From: Thermoanaerobaculales bacterium
GTDB taxonomy: Bacteria; Acidobacteriota; Thermoanaerobaculia; Thermoanaerobaculales; Sulfomarinibacteraceae
Reading direction: 5' to 3'
NCBI GenBank assembly: GCA_035358815.1
Contig: DAOPQC010000009.1
Coordinates: 62,001-126,000 of the forward strand
Length of the DNA stretch: 64,000 nt
The position numbers and the translations under genes are program-made. The notes under the pieces were generated by a model. That model had not been told where the DNA came from and made no database searches. It saw only the letters and a list, made by a program, of their open reading frames with translations. This document shows, one piece after another, positions 17,418 through 25,505 of this stretch (within the stretch, counting starts at the first letter, position 1; each line of letters starts with the position of its first letter).

Positions 17418-17446
17418 TTGACGCTGATCCGGTACATGTTTATAGT
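17418..17446 (+). promoter_or_regulatory. Promoter of the arsR2-acr3-arsC operon
   Basis: TTGACG (17418-17423), a 17-base spacer and TATAGT (17441-17446). The start of transcription should fall near 17453, leaving a leader of about eight bases before the ATG at 17462. The sequence TTCG-N8-CGAA just downstream is a possible operator half-site pair. Confidence 0.75.
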
Positions 17447-17461
17447 TCGCGATACGACGAA

Positions 17462-17887
17462 ATGGACTCCGCGCTGCTCGACTCCGCCGTCGCCACCGCC
17501 CGGGCCCTGGGGCACCCCGCCCGGCTGCGGGCGGTCGCCATGCTGCGCTCCGGCGAGCTGTGCGTCTGCCAGGTCACCGCGGTGCTCGGCCTGGCGCCTT
17601 CGACCGTGTCGCTCCACCTGAGGGAGCTCAAGCGGTGCGGCCTGGTCAGCGAGCGCAAGCAGGGCCGCTGGGTGTTCGTGGCCGTCGCCGACGACCCTGC
17701 GGCGGTGGTCTGGATCGACGCCGCGCTCGCGGTGGCCGCCCGCGATCCGCAGCTCGCGGGCGATGCGCGGCTGGTCGCGGAGCTGCGCCGGGTGCCGGTG
17801 GAGGAGCTGTGCCGGCTCGGCGCGGACGGGGTGACGAGGCGGGCGCGCGGAAAGCGTGCAGCGACGCGCCGGAAGGGCCGCGGTTGA
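17462..17887 (+). CDS. arsR: ArsR-family regulator of the second ars operon
   Basis: This 141-residue winged-helix regulator has GELCVCQVTAVLGLAPSTVS (residues 31-50), the ArsR metal box with Cys34 and Cys36 directly ahead of the recognition helix. The C-terminal tail is basic (RRARGKRAATRRKGRG), unlike the regulator at 11.5 kb. ATG 17462 was chosen because it starts the conserved domain and lies just after a strong promoter; the longer in-frame start would sit upstream of that promoter. No ribosome site is visible. It is 10 bases from acr3. As(III)-responsive repression is inferred from the family. Confidence 0.88.
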   Translation: MDSALLDSAVATARALGHPARLRAVAMLRSGELCVCQVTAVLGLAPSTVSLHLRELKRCGLVSERKQGRWVFVAVADDPAAVVWIDAALAVAARDPQLAGDARLVAELRRVPVEELCRLGADGVTRRARGKRAATRRKGRG

Positions 17888-17897
17888 AAGGGCTGTG

Positions 17898-18983
17898 ATG
17901 ACACACCACGAGGGAGTTGCCCGCAAGCTGTCGGTGCTCGACCGCTACCTGACGCTGTGGATCTTCGCCGCAATCGGGGCCGGCATCGGAGTCGGCTTCC
18001 TGTGGCCCGGCATCGCAGATCTGTGGAATCGCTTCTCGGTCGGCACCACCAACATCCCGATCGCGGTCGGGCTCATCCTCATGATGTTCCCGCCGCTCGC
18101 GAAGGTTCGCTACGAGGAGATGGGCACGGTCTTTCAGAACAAGCGGCTGCTCGGGCTGTCGCTGCTGATGAACTGGGTGATCGGACCGATCGTGATGACG
18201 GCGCTCGCGATCCTCTTCCTGCGCAGCCACCCCGAGTACATGATCGGCGTCATCCTGGTCGGGCTCGCCCGCTGCATCGCCATGGTCATCGTCTGGAACG
18301 AGCTCGCCGGCGGCGACCGCGAGCTGGCGGTTGGCCTGGTCGCCTTCAACGCGCTCTTCCAGGTTCTGTTCTACGCGGTCTACATCTACCTCTTCGTCAC
18401 GGTGCTGCTGAACCGGCTCGGGTTGGTCGAGGGCCTCGACGTCCAGGTGTCGATCGGCGAGGCGGCGAAGACCGTGTTCGTGTATCTGGGCATTCCGTTC
18501 CTCGCGGGGCTGGCCACGCGGCTGGTGCTGCTGCGGGCCAAGGGCCGCGACTGGTACGAGCGGGAGTTCGTCCCGCGGATCAGCCCGATCACCCTGGTGG
18601 CGCTGTTGTTCACGATCATCGTGATGTTCTCGCTCAAGGGCAGGGTCATCGTCATGCTGCCGCTCGACGTGGTGCGGGTGGCGATCCCGCTCGCCATCTA
18701 CTTCGTGATCATGTGGTTTGCGGCGTTCTGGCTGGCCCGAAGGGCGGGAGGGAACTACCCGCAGACCGCCGCGGTGTCGTTCACGGCTGCGTCCAACGAC
18801 TTCGAGCTCGCGATCGCCGTGGCGGTGTCGATCTTCGGGATCAGCTCGAACCAGGCCTTCGCGACCGTGATCGGACCTCTGCTCGAGGTCCCGATACTGA
18901 TCGCCCTGGTGAACGTCGCGCTCGCGTTCAAGAGGCGGTACTGGGGGGGCGCGGGTGGGTCGGCTGGCGCGCGACCGGCGTGA
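17898..18983 (+). CDS. acr3: Arsenite efflux transporter Acr3
   Basis: This 361-residue ten-helix transporter of the bile/arsenite/riboflavin superfamily exports As(OH)3 across the inner membrane. Signatures visible include GLARCIAMVIVWNELAGGD with the conserved Cys used in arsenite binding, the early MMFPPLAKVRYEEM loop, and FTAASNDFELAIAVAVSIFG near the end. ATG 17898 is ten bases after the arsR2 stop, with the conserved protein starting there. Length and motifs match the ACR3(1)-like group. It sits between its regulator and the arsenate reductase, the standard detoxification order. Confidence 0.95.
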   Translation: MTHHEGVARKLSVLDRYLTLWIFAAIGAGIGVGFLWPGIADLWNRFSVGTTNIPIAVGLILMMFPPLAKVRYEEMGTVFQNKRLLGLSLLMNWVIGPIVMTALAILFLRSHPEYMIGVILVGLARCIAMVIVWNELAGGDRELAVGLVAFNALFQVLFYAVYIYLFVTVLLNRLGLVEGLDVQVSIGEAAKTVFVYLGIPFLAGLATRLVLLRAKGRDWYEREFVPRISPITLVALLFTIIVMFSLKGRVIVMLPLDVVRVAIPLAIYFVIMWFAAFWLARRAGGNYPQTAAVSFTAASNDFELAIAVAVSIFGISSNQAFATVIGPLLEVPILIALVNVALAFKRRYWGGAGGSAGARPA

Positions 18984-19029
18984 CGAACCACAGGCGTGGC
19001 GGCATGGCGCGGGCCAAGGGGAGGCCACC

Positions 19030-19668
19030 ATGCGGGGTCGAGTTGGTCTGCTATACCCGGAGCTCGAGGCATACGTCGACGGCGTCGTGCGCGAGGTCGG
19101 CCAGATTCCGGCCGGGCGGCGGGAAACCCTCGCCAGGCTCGCCGATTTCGTCGCCGGGCGGGCCGCTACCGGGCGGCCGGCCGAGCTCACCTTCATCTGC
19201 ACACACAACTCGCGGCGCAGCCAGCTCGCTCAGGTCTGGGCGAAGACCGCCGCCGAGTACTTCGGGGTGCCGGCGGTCGAGACCTACTCCGGGGGGACCG
19301 AGGCCACCGCCTTCGACCCGCGAGCCGTTGCCGCGATGTGGCGCGCGGGCTTCCGGATCGACGACCCGGACGGGGGAGACAACCCGGTCTACCGGGTGCG
19401 CTTCGCCGAGGGCGGGAAGCCGATGGAGTGCTTCTCGAAGGTCTACGACCAGCCGCCGAACCCGAGGGACGGGTTCGCAGCGGTGATGACCTGCTCCGTA
19501 GCCGACGTGGCCTGCCCGGTCGTCCTCGGTGCCGCCGAGAGGATCTCCCTCCCCTACGACGACCCGAAGGACTTCGACGGAACCGACCAGGAGGAGGCGG
19601 CGTACGACGAGCGCTGCCGTCAGATCGCCCGCGAGATGCTGGCCGTCTTCTCCAGGTTCAAGGGCTGA
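19030..19668 (+). CDS. arsC: Arsenate reductase/low-molecular-weight tyrosine phosphatase-fold protein
   Basis: This 212-residue protein has the LMW-PTPase P-loop CTHNSRR (Cys57-X5-Arg63) preceded by LTFI and followed by SQLAQVW. A second Cys region MTCSVADVACPVV lies near residue 150, where thioredoxin-coupled ArsC enzymes keep their resolving cysteines, and DDPKDFDGT follows. It begins with about 50 extra N-terminal residues (YPELEAYVDGVV...), as in the longer class found in Bacteroidota and Acidobacteriota. It would reduce As(V) to As(III) for export by the adjacent Acr3. The start ATG is preceded by GGGGAGG. It is the last gene of the operon. Confidence 0.88.
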   Translation: MRGRVGLLYPELEAYVDGVVREVGQIPAGRRETLARLADFVAGRAATGRPAELTFICTHNSRRSQLAQVWAKTAAEYFGVPAVETYSGGTEATAFDPRAVAAMWRAGFRIDDPDGGDNPVYRVRFAEGGKPMECFSKVYDQPPNPRDGFAAVMTCSVADVACPVVLGAAERISLPYDDPKDFDGTDQEEAAYDERCRQIAREMLAVFSRFKG

Positions 19669-19744
19669 TCCTGCCAGCCGCCGGCGGCAGCCTCCCGCCG
19701 CTGCTCCTGACGACGGACCGGGCATGCGAGCCCGGCCGCGCCCC

Positions 19745-20140
19745 TCACTCCCGCATCAGGGCGAACGCCTCGCGGACGTGGTCCACGTGCTGCCCGACCC
19801 AGGCCTCGAGGCGCTTGAGGTCGTCACCGGACACCTGCATGGTGCGGGCAACCTCGTTCACCATCGACGCCTCGACGGACTGGAAGGAGGTGTCGGAGTA
19901 GGCGAAGCCGAGGAGCTCGAGCAGAGCCACGACCTTCGATCGCCGATCGGTGAAGCTGGCGGCGAGCGTGGCGACGTCGGCGCCGGTGTCCAGGCCGCCG
20001 AGGTCGAGGTTCATCTCCCCGGCAAGCGCGCGCAGCTTCGCGGCCTCGCGGCCGACCACGGCGCCGTCGGCCGCCGTCAGCTTCAGCGCCAGCGCCGCGA
20101 AGGCCCGCTTCTGGTCGTCGCTGAGCATGTGCAGGAACAT
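19745..20140 (-). CDS. TerB-like small helical protein
   Basis: This 131-residue all-helical cytoplasmic protein begins MLSDDQKRAFAALALKLTAADGAV, which resembles TerB/TerB-like domains (helical bundle with an acidic ADG metal-binding loop). The remainder is amphipathic helices with no transmembrane segment. The ATG is preceded by GAGGGAGG, and a possible -10 (TATTCT at 20172-20167) lies 27 bases upstream. It is divergent from the kinase at 20317. I do not assign a role; tellurite resistance is only a family name. Confidence 0.55.
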   Translation of the reverse strand: MFLHMLSDDQKRAFAALALKLTAADGAVVGREAAKLRALAGEMNLDLGGLDTGADVATLAASFTDRRSKVVALLELLGFAYSDTSFQSVEASMVNEVARTMQVSGDDLKRLEAWVGQHVDHVREAFALMRE

Positions 20141-20247
20141 CGGAGGCCGACCTCCCTCTTGTTCTCAGAATACACCACTCGCTGAGCGGGCGTCGGGCCC
20201 GGCCGGCCCGCGATCGCCCGACCCGTTCGCGGGCGGCGGCTGGAGGA

Positions 20248-20276
20248 TGGACCGGCGGCCCTCCAGGGGCTACAAT
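20248..20276 (+). promoter_or_regulatory. Promoter of the RsbW-like gene at 20317
   Basis: TGGACC (20248-20253), 17-base spacer, TACAAT (20271-20276). The predicted transcript starts near 20283, giving a 34-base leader. Confidence 0.6.
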
Positions 20277-20316
20277 CATTGATCCGGCAGGCTTCGAGCG
20301 GGGGCGGGCATTCGCG

Positions 20317-20763
20317 ATGAGCGACGAGTCGAGTCGCCGCGAGTTCGACGTGGGCGCGATGGTCGTTCGCTTCGAGCGGACGATTCCGGGCACCGTGGAC
20401 TCCATCCCGCGTGTCGTGGATGAGATCATGAACGAGGTCCGCACGATGGACTGCGCGGCCGGCTCCGAGTTCGAGATCGAGGTGGCGGTGAGCGAGGCCC
20501 TGGCCAATGCCGTAGTCCACGGGTGCCGCCACGACGCGGCGAAGGAGATCACGATCACGGTCGAGTGTGACCCGGAGCAGGGAATTCTGATCATCGTCCG
20601 CGACCCCGGAGAGGGCTTCGACCCTGCGTGCATCCCGAACCCGGTGGATGGTGAGCAGGTCTTCGCGAGCCATGGCCGTGGCGTGTTCCTCATCAACCAG
20701 CTGATGGACGAGGTCCATCACGCGAGGGGCGGCACCGAGATCTGGATGCGGAAGAGACGCTAG
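20317..20763 (+). CDS. RsbW-type serine kinase/anti-sigma ATP-binding protein
   Basis: This 148-residue GHKL ATPase domain stands alone. The N-box is EALANAVVHG, the G1 box is VRDPGEGFDP and the G2 box is HGRGVFLINQLMDEV. Such single-domain HATPase_c_2 proteins phosphorylate STAS antagonists or bind sigma factors directly. It is not next to a STAS or sigma gene; the downstream gene is an EEP-family enzyme 46 bases away. The closest complete partner-switching operon lies 5 kb downstream and contains its own kinase, so cross-talk or an unlinked partner is possible. Confidence 0.85.
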   Translation: MSDESSRREFDVGAMVVRFERTIPGTVDSIPRVVDEIMNEVRTMDCAAGSEFEIEVAVSEALANAVVHGCRHDAAKEITITVECDPEQGILIIVRDPGEGFDPACIPNPVDGEQVFASHGRGVFLINQLMDEVHHARGGTEIWMRKRR

Positions 20764-20809
20764 TGCCGCCCTGCCCCGAGGACGGCGAGGCACTGCGGAA
20801 AGGCGGTGG

Positions 20810-21703
20810 ATGGCCCCCAGCTGGCGCTTCGAGTCGGGCCGGGTGCGGGCCACCGCACGGATCGGCTTCGACTACCTGAGGTCGTGGGTGCAGCCGGTCA
20901 GGCCCGGACAGCGGAGCGGCAGCCCGGCCGCGGTCGCGGTCGACCTCGGCGCCGGGCTTCCCTCGCGGTTGCCGGGGACGCTGCGGCTGCTGTCGTGGAA
21001 CATCCACCGCGGGTACGACGCTCGGCGCCTCGTCGAGAGCCTGCGCGCCATGATGGCGGAGCGCGACCCGAACCTGCTGCTGCTGCAGGAGGTGCCCGTG
21101 TACCCGCATGGGCCCTGGTGGATGGAGCCGGGCGTGCGCGAGCTCCTCGGGGAGATGCACCTGGTGTTCGCGCCGATGCACCTGGTGGCCCGAACCACCT
21201 CCTACTACCCGTTTCGGCAGTCGGGGCTGCTGGTCGGGGTGCGGTCGCTGACGGATGGGCACCGCACGGTGCGGCTGCCGGCCGCGAGCCACCCCAAGCT
21301 CGGCCCGAGCCACCGGATCGAGCGGGTCGCACTCGAAGTCCGGTGCCGGGCGGGGGCCCGCGCGCTGGAGGTCTGGAACGTCCACCTCGAGAACACGGCC
21401 CGCCCATCGGGTCGGACGCGCCAGGCAAGGGCGCTCGCCGGCGAGCTGGGCGAGGGTCCGGCGATCGTCGGCGGCGACTTCAACACCATCTTCGGTCCTC
21501 TCGAGGGGGTGACGGCAGCGCTCGAGGCTGCGGGCCTGGCGCGGGTGGTGCCGCCGCGGGCGCGGCGGATGTCGCCGGCGATCGATCACATTTTCGTTCG
21601 CGGTGCGGGCAGCGCGCGGAGCGAGGTGCTGCGCGTGACCGGGTCCGACCACCTCCCGATCTGCGCCGAGATCGAGCTCGAGGGTGGGCCGCCCGGCACG
21701 TGA
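20810..21703 (+). CDS. Endonuclease/exonuclease/phosphatase (EEP) family protein
   Basis: This 297-residue protein shows the EEP fold: LLSWNIHRGYD (Asn/His metal site, about residue 60), LLLQEVPVY (catalytic Glu), VWNVHLEN, GGDFNTIFGP (Asp/Asn pair) and a final RVTGSDHLPI with the catalytic Asp-His. The first 50 residues are a non-conserved extension without a signal peptide. It is therefore a Mg-dependent phosphoesterase; DNA, phosphoinositide-like or lipid substrates are all possible. It follows the kinase gene closely and may share its transcript. ATG 20810 follows a weak GAAAGG. Confidence 0.8.
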   Translation: MAPSWRFESGRVRATARIGFDYLRSWVQPVRPGQRSGSPAAVAVDLGAGLPSRLPGTLRLLSWNIHRGYDARRLVESLRAMMAERDPNLLLLQEVPVYPHGPWWMEPGVRELLGEMHLVFAPMHLVARTTSYYPFRQSGLLVGVRSLTDGHRTVRLPAASHPKLGPSHRIERVALEVRCRAGARALEVWNVHLENTARPSGRTRQARALAGELGEGPAIVGGDFNTIFGPLEGVTAALEAAGLARVVPPRARRMSPAIDHIFVRGAGSARSEVLRVTGSDHLPICAEIELEGGPPGT

Positions 21704-21778
21704 GGCCGCCCCCTCGGCGGGCGCCGTCGTCAGGCTCGGACGCCGGACGGCGCCCGCGCCTCCCCGCGTCCGAGATCC

Positions 21779-23137
21779 TCAGTCCAGGTAGCCGAGCGTG
21801 CGCAGCTGCTCGACGGTCTCGTGATCGAGCTTGCCGGTCGACAGCCGGTCGAGGCTGCCGAGGCCGTCGCTGATCTCGCCGATGCAGCGGACCAGCTCCG
21901 GGCCGGGCGTCGAGCCCGGATCGGCGAGGTTGTGCAGCTCCCCGGGGTCGGCGTCGAGGTCGAAGAGCCTCCGCTCGTTGCCCGGGATGCGAAGCACCTC
22001 CTTGCGGTCGCCGTTGATCGTCCCGACCTCGAGCAGGCCCTTGGAGCGGGCCCGGTCGGACTCGCTGTCGCCCTTCACCGCGCCGCGGTGCGCCTGATAG
22101 CAGGCGGCGGTCGCGGCCGGGCGGCCCCGCCCTCGCAGGCTCGCCGCCAGGCTGACTCCCCGGAACGACGGCGGGGACGGGAGGCCGATCAGGTCGAGAA
22201 CGGTCACTGGGATATCGACGATCTGCGCCGGCGCGTCCACCACGCGCTGCTCGACGGTGCCGACCCACGTGAAGCTCAGCGGGATGCGCAGGCCCGGCTC
22301 GTAGAGGTTGCGGCCGTGGCCCCAGTCGCCGTGCTCGCCCAGGCTCTCGCCGTGGTCGCTGGCGAACACGACGAGCACGCGGTCGGCCTCGATCCGGCGC
22401 TCGACCCAGTCGAGGAGGCGGCCGATCTCGAAGTCGACGGCAGCGACCTCGGTGTCGTAGCGATCGCTGCGCGGCGGATCTTCACCCTCGATGCCGAGCC
22501 GCTCGGCGAACTCTTCGTGGAATCGGTACGGGGCGTGCGGCTCCACGTAGTGCACCCAGAGCAGCACCGGCGGCTGCTCCGGATCGCCGAGACGCCCCTC
22601 CAGCCAGTCGATCGCCTCGTCGGTGACGTCCTCGGCCGTCGCCTCGGCGTTGATGACCCCGAACCAACGGCGGCGGGTGAACACCTCGATGTAGTCGGCG
22701 AAGTGCTCGGCGAGGCCCGAGATGCTGTCCTTCAGGGTCCAGTTGCTGACGATCGCGGCGGTCTTCCAGCCGTTGCGCGCGAGGACCTTGGGCAGCGAGT
22801 CGAGCCCCTCCTGGATGCGGAGGCCGTTGCGCGATGCGGCGTGCTCGTGGGGCAGCATGCCGGTCACCATCGTCGACAGCGCCGGGTTGGTCAGCGGCTC
22901 GATCGTGCGCGCCTGGGCGAACCTCGTACCGCGCGAGAACAGCTCGTCGATGCACGGCGATGTGGGGCGGCCGTAGCCGTACCCGGACATCCGGTCGGGC
23001 CGCAGAGTGTCGACCGTGACCAGCAGCACCGACGGAGGATGGCCCGCCGCGCGGGCCACGCCGGCCGTGGCGCCCACGGCGATCCCGACCGCCAGCGCGG
23101 CGGCCACCGAGATCGGCACCCGTGCCCCTTCGTGCAT
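21779..23137 (-). CDS. Exported sulfatase-like alkaline-phosphatase-superfamily enzyme with Thr at the nucleophile position
   Basis: This 452-residue protein has an N-terminal signal peptide (residues 8-30) and the sulfatase-type metal motifs LLVTVDTLRPDRMSGYGY (Asp43) and FASDHGESLGEHGDWGHG. The nucleophile segment reads PLTNPALSTMVTG (81-93). Canonical sulfatases have CxPSR there, so Thr83 replaces the Cys/Ser that becomes formylglycine and the Arg is absent. A Thr nucleophile is used by phosphoethanolamine and phosphoglycerol transferases of the same superfamily, so transferase or phosphodiesterase chemistry is more likely than sulfate ester hydrolysis. ATG 23137 was chosen for the signal peptide and for the TACAAT -10 upstream. 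It appears monocistronic. Confidence 0.75.
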   Translation of the reverse strand: MHEGARVPISVAAALAVGIAVGATAGVARAAGHPPSVLLVTVDTLRPDRMSGYGYGRPTSPCIDELFSRGTRFAQARTIEPLTNPALSTMVTGMLPHEHAASRNGLRIQEGLDSLPKVLARNGWKTAAIVSNWTLKDSISGLAEHFADYIEVFTRRRWFGVINAEATAEDVTDEAIDWLEGRLGDPEQPPVLLWVHYVEPHAPYRFHEEFAERLGIEGEDPPRSDRYDTEVAAVDFEIGRLLDWVERRIEADRVLVVFASDHGESLGEHGDWGHGRNLYEPGLRIPLSFTWVGTVEQRVVDAPAQIVDIPVTVLDLIGLPSPPSFRGVSLAASLRGRGRPAATAACYQAHRGAVKGDSESDRARSKGLLEVGTINGDRKEVLRIPGNERRLFDLDADPGELHNLADPGSTPGPELVRCIGEISDGLGSLDRLSTGKLDHETVEQLRTLGYLD

Positions 23138-23467
23138 CGTCGACCCGCCCCCCTGCTGATGCCCGCGGACGCGTGAATTGTACCCGCGATCGGCGCGGCG
23201 CGTGGCGATTCGGTCGCGGACGCAGTCGCCCCCGAGGCCGCCACGGCCCCGGTTTCGGCGGTACCGGCGAGCACGACCCCGGCGGCTCGGCCGGCCCGGT
23301 GCGACATTGCGGGACGCCGTGGCCCGTTGCGGCACACCGGCTCCGCCGCCGCGGCGGGCGAGATGATGGCATCGGTCTTGCTGAGGTCGAGGATGGAGGC
23401 AAAGGTGCGGCCAGCCGCCGCTGCGCTCGGGATCCGCGGCCTGCCGCTGCCGTCACCACCCGGTCTC
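23138..23467. other. Intergenic region between divergent genes
   Basis: 330 bases with the minus-strand -10 at 23177-23182 and a long GC-rich stretch. In-frame extensions of both neighbours cross it but have arginine/alanine-rich composition unlike real protein. No hairpin terminator or repeat family member is visible. Confidence 0.5.
23177..23182 (-). promoter_or_regulatory. -10 element of the sulfatase-like gene
   Basis: Reads TACAAT on the minus strand, 39 bases before the ATG at 23137. This supports the short start of that gene. Confidence 0.55.
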
Positions 23468-23824
23468 ATGAGGTTACTGCTCGTTGACCCGGATCGCTCG
23501 ACCAGGGAGGCCGTCGCAGCGTGGAGCAGCGACCACCCGTGGATCGACGTCGACGTCTTCGCCTCGGCACAGGAGGCGCTGACCCGGAGCACCGGCGTGT
23601 GCTACGACCTGTGCCTGCTCGACTATGCTCTCGACGGCGTCGATGGGGTGATGCTGGGCGCGATGATCCGCACCCTCAATCCGGCGGCGCAGCTGGTTCT
23701 GATGTGCGAGGCGGTCAGCGGGCCACTCGAGCACAGCGCCGTCGAGCACGGCTTCCAGGCGGTGCTGGCGAAGCCGCTTGGGCCGCCGGAGCTCGACCGC
23801 GTGCTCGGCCGCCTCACGCGATGA
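23468..23824 (+). CDS. Stand-alone receiver-domain protein
   Basis: This 118-residue CheY-like receiver has LLLVDPDRSTREAV at the N-terminus (where the DD pair is D-P-D), the phospho-acceptor in CLLDYALDGVDG (Asp56), and the Lys in VLAKPLGPPEL near residue 105. It lacks any output domain. The start was placed at ATG 23468 because the domain begins there. It lies 46 bases ahead of the sigma-54-type activator and could modulate it or the neighbouring partner-switching proteins. No histidine kinase is encoded nearby. Confidence 0.85.
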   Translation: MRLLLVDPDRSTREAVAAWSSDHPWIDVDVFASAQEALTRSTGVCYDLCLLDYALDGVDGVMLGAMIRTLNPAAQLVLMCEAVSGPLEHSAVEHGFQAVLAKPLGPPELDRVLGRLTR

Positions 23825-23870
23825 CGTCCCTGCTGCCGCGATTCATCGTTCACGCTACACTGAGGATGCC

Positions 23871-25361
23871 TTGAGCACGTTCGACCGCAACTGGCGCGAG
23901 CTCCAGCTCGAGACGCTGGTCGACATGTCGCTCACCATCGGCGGCGTTCGCCCCGAGGAGGAGCTGGTCGAGGAGCTGCTGCAGCGCGCAGTCGGCACCC
24001 TCGACGCCGGATCGGGCTTCGTGGCGACCCAGCATCCCGGTGGTCACGAGGCGGTGGTGCGATCGATTCGGCTGCCGTCGAGCCTGGCCGCGGTGCGGGC
24101 CCTGTTCGGGCCGGATCTCCTCGAGGAGCTGGCGGCGGGCCGGGTGGCGCGAGCCGTCCGGGACGGGCCGGAGCCACCCCACGAGCTGCTCGCGGCGCCC
24201 CTGCGGGCCGGCCAGGAGACCCTCGGCGTGGTGGTGATCGGCGACAAGGAGGCGCGCGTCGGGAGGGCGCCGTTCTCCGACAGCGACGCCCGCTTCCTGC
24301 TGTCGCTGGCGACCATGGTGGCGCCGGCCGTGAGGACCTGGCGACAGATGACCGCGATCGAGCGCGACCGGCAGCGACTGTGCGAGGAGAACCTCGCGCT
24401 GCGCGGAGTGGCCCGGCGCGAGGGCTTCATCGGCGAGTCGGAGCAGATCCGCGAGGTGCTCGAGCTGGTGCGGCGAGTCGCCCCGACGGGCGCCAACGTG
24501 ATGCTGCGCGGCGAGTCGGGAGTCGGCAAGGAGCGAATCGCGCGGCTGCTCCACGGCTCCTCCCAGAGGGCCACAGGGCCTTTCGTGCCGCTCAACTGCG
24601 CCGCGCTCCCGGAGGGCCTGCTCGAGGCTGAGCTGTTCGGCATCGAGGAGGGCGTGGCCACCGGCGTGCACCGCCGGATGGGCAAGATCGAGCTCGCGAA
24701 CGGTGGCACGCTGTTCCTCGATGAGGTGGGCGACCTCTCGCTCGCCCTCCAGGCCAAGCTGCTGCGCGTCGTCCAGGAGCGCGAGCTGGAGCGGCTGGGC
24801 GGCCGCGAGCGGGTGCCGGTCGACCTCTATCTGGTGACCGCGACCAACCGGGACCTCGAGGCGATGGTGGAACACGGCGACTTCCGCCGCGACCTCTACT
24901 ATCGGCTGCGGGTGGTCGTCGTGAACATTCCGCCGCTGCGCGAGCGCCGTGGTGACATTCCGCTGCTCGCACGTCACTTCCTGGAGAAGTACGGCGAGCG
25001 CTTCGGGCGACCCGGGATGAGCCTCGACCGGACGGCGCTGGCGGCACTGATGGTCCACCCGTTTCCGGGCAACGTCCGCGAGCTCGAGAACATCATCCAG
25101 GCGGCAATCGCCCTCGCCCCCGGGGACAGCATCACCGAGCAGGACCTGCGGCTGGAGACCGGCGCGCCCGAAGCAGAGCGGGCGCCGGAGCAGCTCGCCC
25201 TGAGCGACGTCGAGCAGCGCCACATCGAGCGCGTGCTGCGCGCCGTGGGTGGCAACCGCCAGGAGGCGGCCCGCATCCTGGGGATCGATCGAAGCACGCT
25301 CTATCGCAAGTTGCAGCGATTTGCAACTTCTGCTGCAGATCGCACCAACAACGCAAAGTAA
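23871..25361 (+). CDS. GAF-AAA+-Fis transcription activator with an altered sigma-54 loop
   Basis: This 496-residue NtrC-family protein has a GAF sensor (about residues 15-155), an AAA+ domain with Walker A GESGVGK (214-220) and Walker B LFLDEVGDL (281-289), and a Fis helix-turn-helix GGNRQEAARILGIDRSTLYR near the end. The sigma-54-contacting loop, normally GAFTGA, reads GVATGV (261-266), losing the Phe that touches sigma-54 although the Thr-Gly is kept. The start TTG at 23871 follows GAGG; a TACACT -10 lies nine bases upstream. A sigma-54 promoter lies 105 bases after its stop, before the mini-ORF/RsbW/RsbV/RsbU operon, so it is the obvious candidate regulator. Whether the altered loop still activates sigma-54 is unclear. 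Confidence 0.85.
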   Translation: MSTFDRNWRELQLETLVDMSLTIGGVRPEEELVEELLQRAVGTLDAGSGFVATQHPGGHEAVVRSIRLPSSLAAVRALFGPDLLEELAAGRVARAVRDGPEPPHELLAAPLRAGQETLGVVVIGDKEARVGRAPFSDSDARFLLSLATMVAPAVRTWRQMTAIERDRQRLCEENLALRGVARREGFIGESEQIREVLELVRRVAPTGANVMLRGESGVGKERIARLLHGSSQRATGPFVPLNCAALPEGLLEAELFGIEEGVATGVHRRMGKIELANGGTLFLDEVGDLSLALQAKLLRVVQERELERLGGRERVPVDLYLVTATNRDLEAMVEHGDFRRDLYYRLRVVVVNIPPLRERRGDIPLLARHFLEKYGERFGRPGMSLDRTALAALMVHPFPGNVRELENIIQAAIALAPGDSITEQDLRLETGAPEAERAPEQLALSDVEQRHIERVLRAVGGNRQEAARILGIDRSTLYRKLQRFATSAADRTNNAK

Positions 25362-25363
25362 AG

Positions 25364-25394
25364 ATAAGAATAGACTTATTTGATTCTGAGAATC
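25364..25394. promoter_or_regulatory. Candidate enhancer (UAS) palindromes upstream of the sigma-54 promoter
   Basis: Two inverted repeats in an AT-rich island: ATAAG-N6-CTTAT (25364-25379) and GATTC-TGA-GAATC (25382-25394). They lie about 85-115 bases before the -12 element, the distance expected for enhancer sites of NtrC-type activators. Confidence 0.5.
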
Positions 25395-25465
25395 GGACGA
25401 GCGCCCGGTGTCCATCCGAGCGCTGCATTGTGCATCAATCCTGCCTCGGCAGATCGTAGCTGGCG

Positions 25466-25481
25466 CTGGCACGGAACTTGC
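25466..25481 (+). promoter_or_regulatory. Sigma-54 promoter (-24/-12)
   Basis: CTGGCACGGAACTTGC matches YTGGCACG-N4-TTGC at every position, with GG at 25468-25469 and GC at 25480-25481, 12 bases apart. The predicted start of transcription is near 25493, just before the mini-ORF at 25506. Confidence 0.85.
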
Positions 25482-25505
25482 CAATCCGCAGGGTGGAGGT
25501 TGTCG

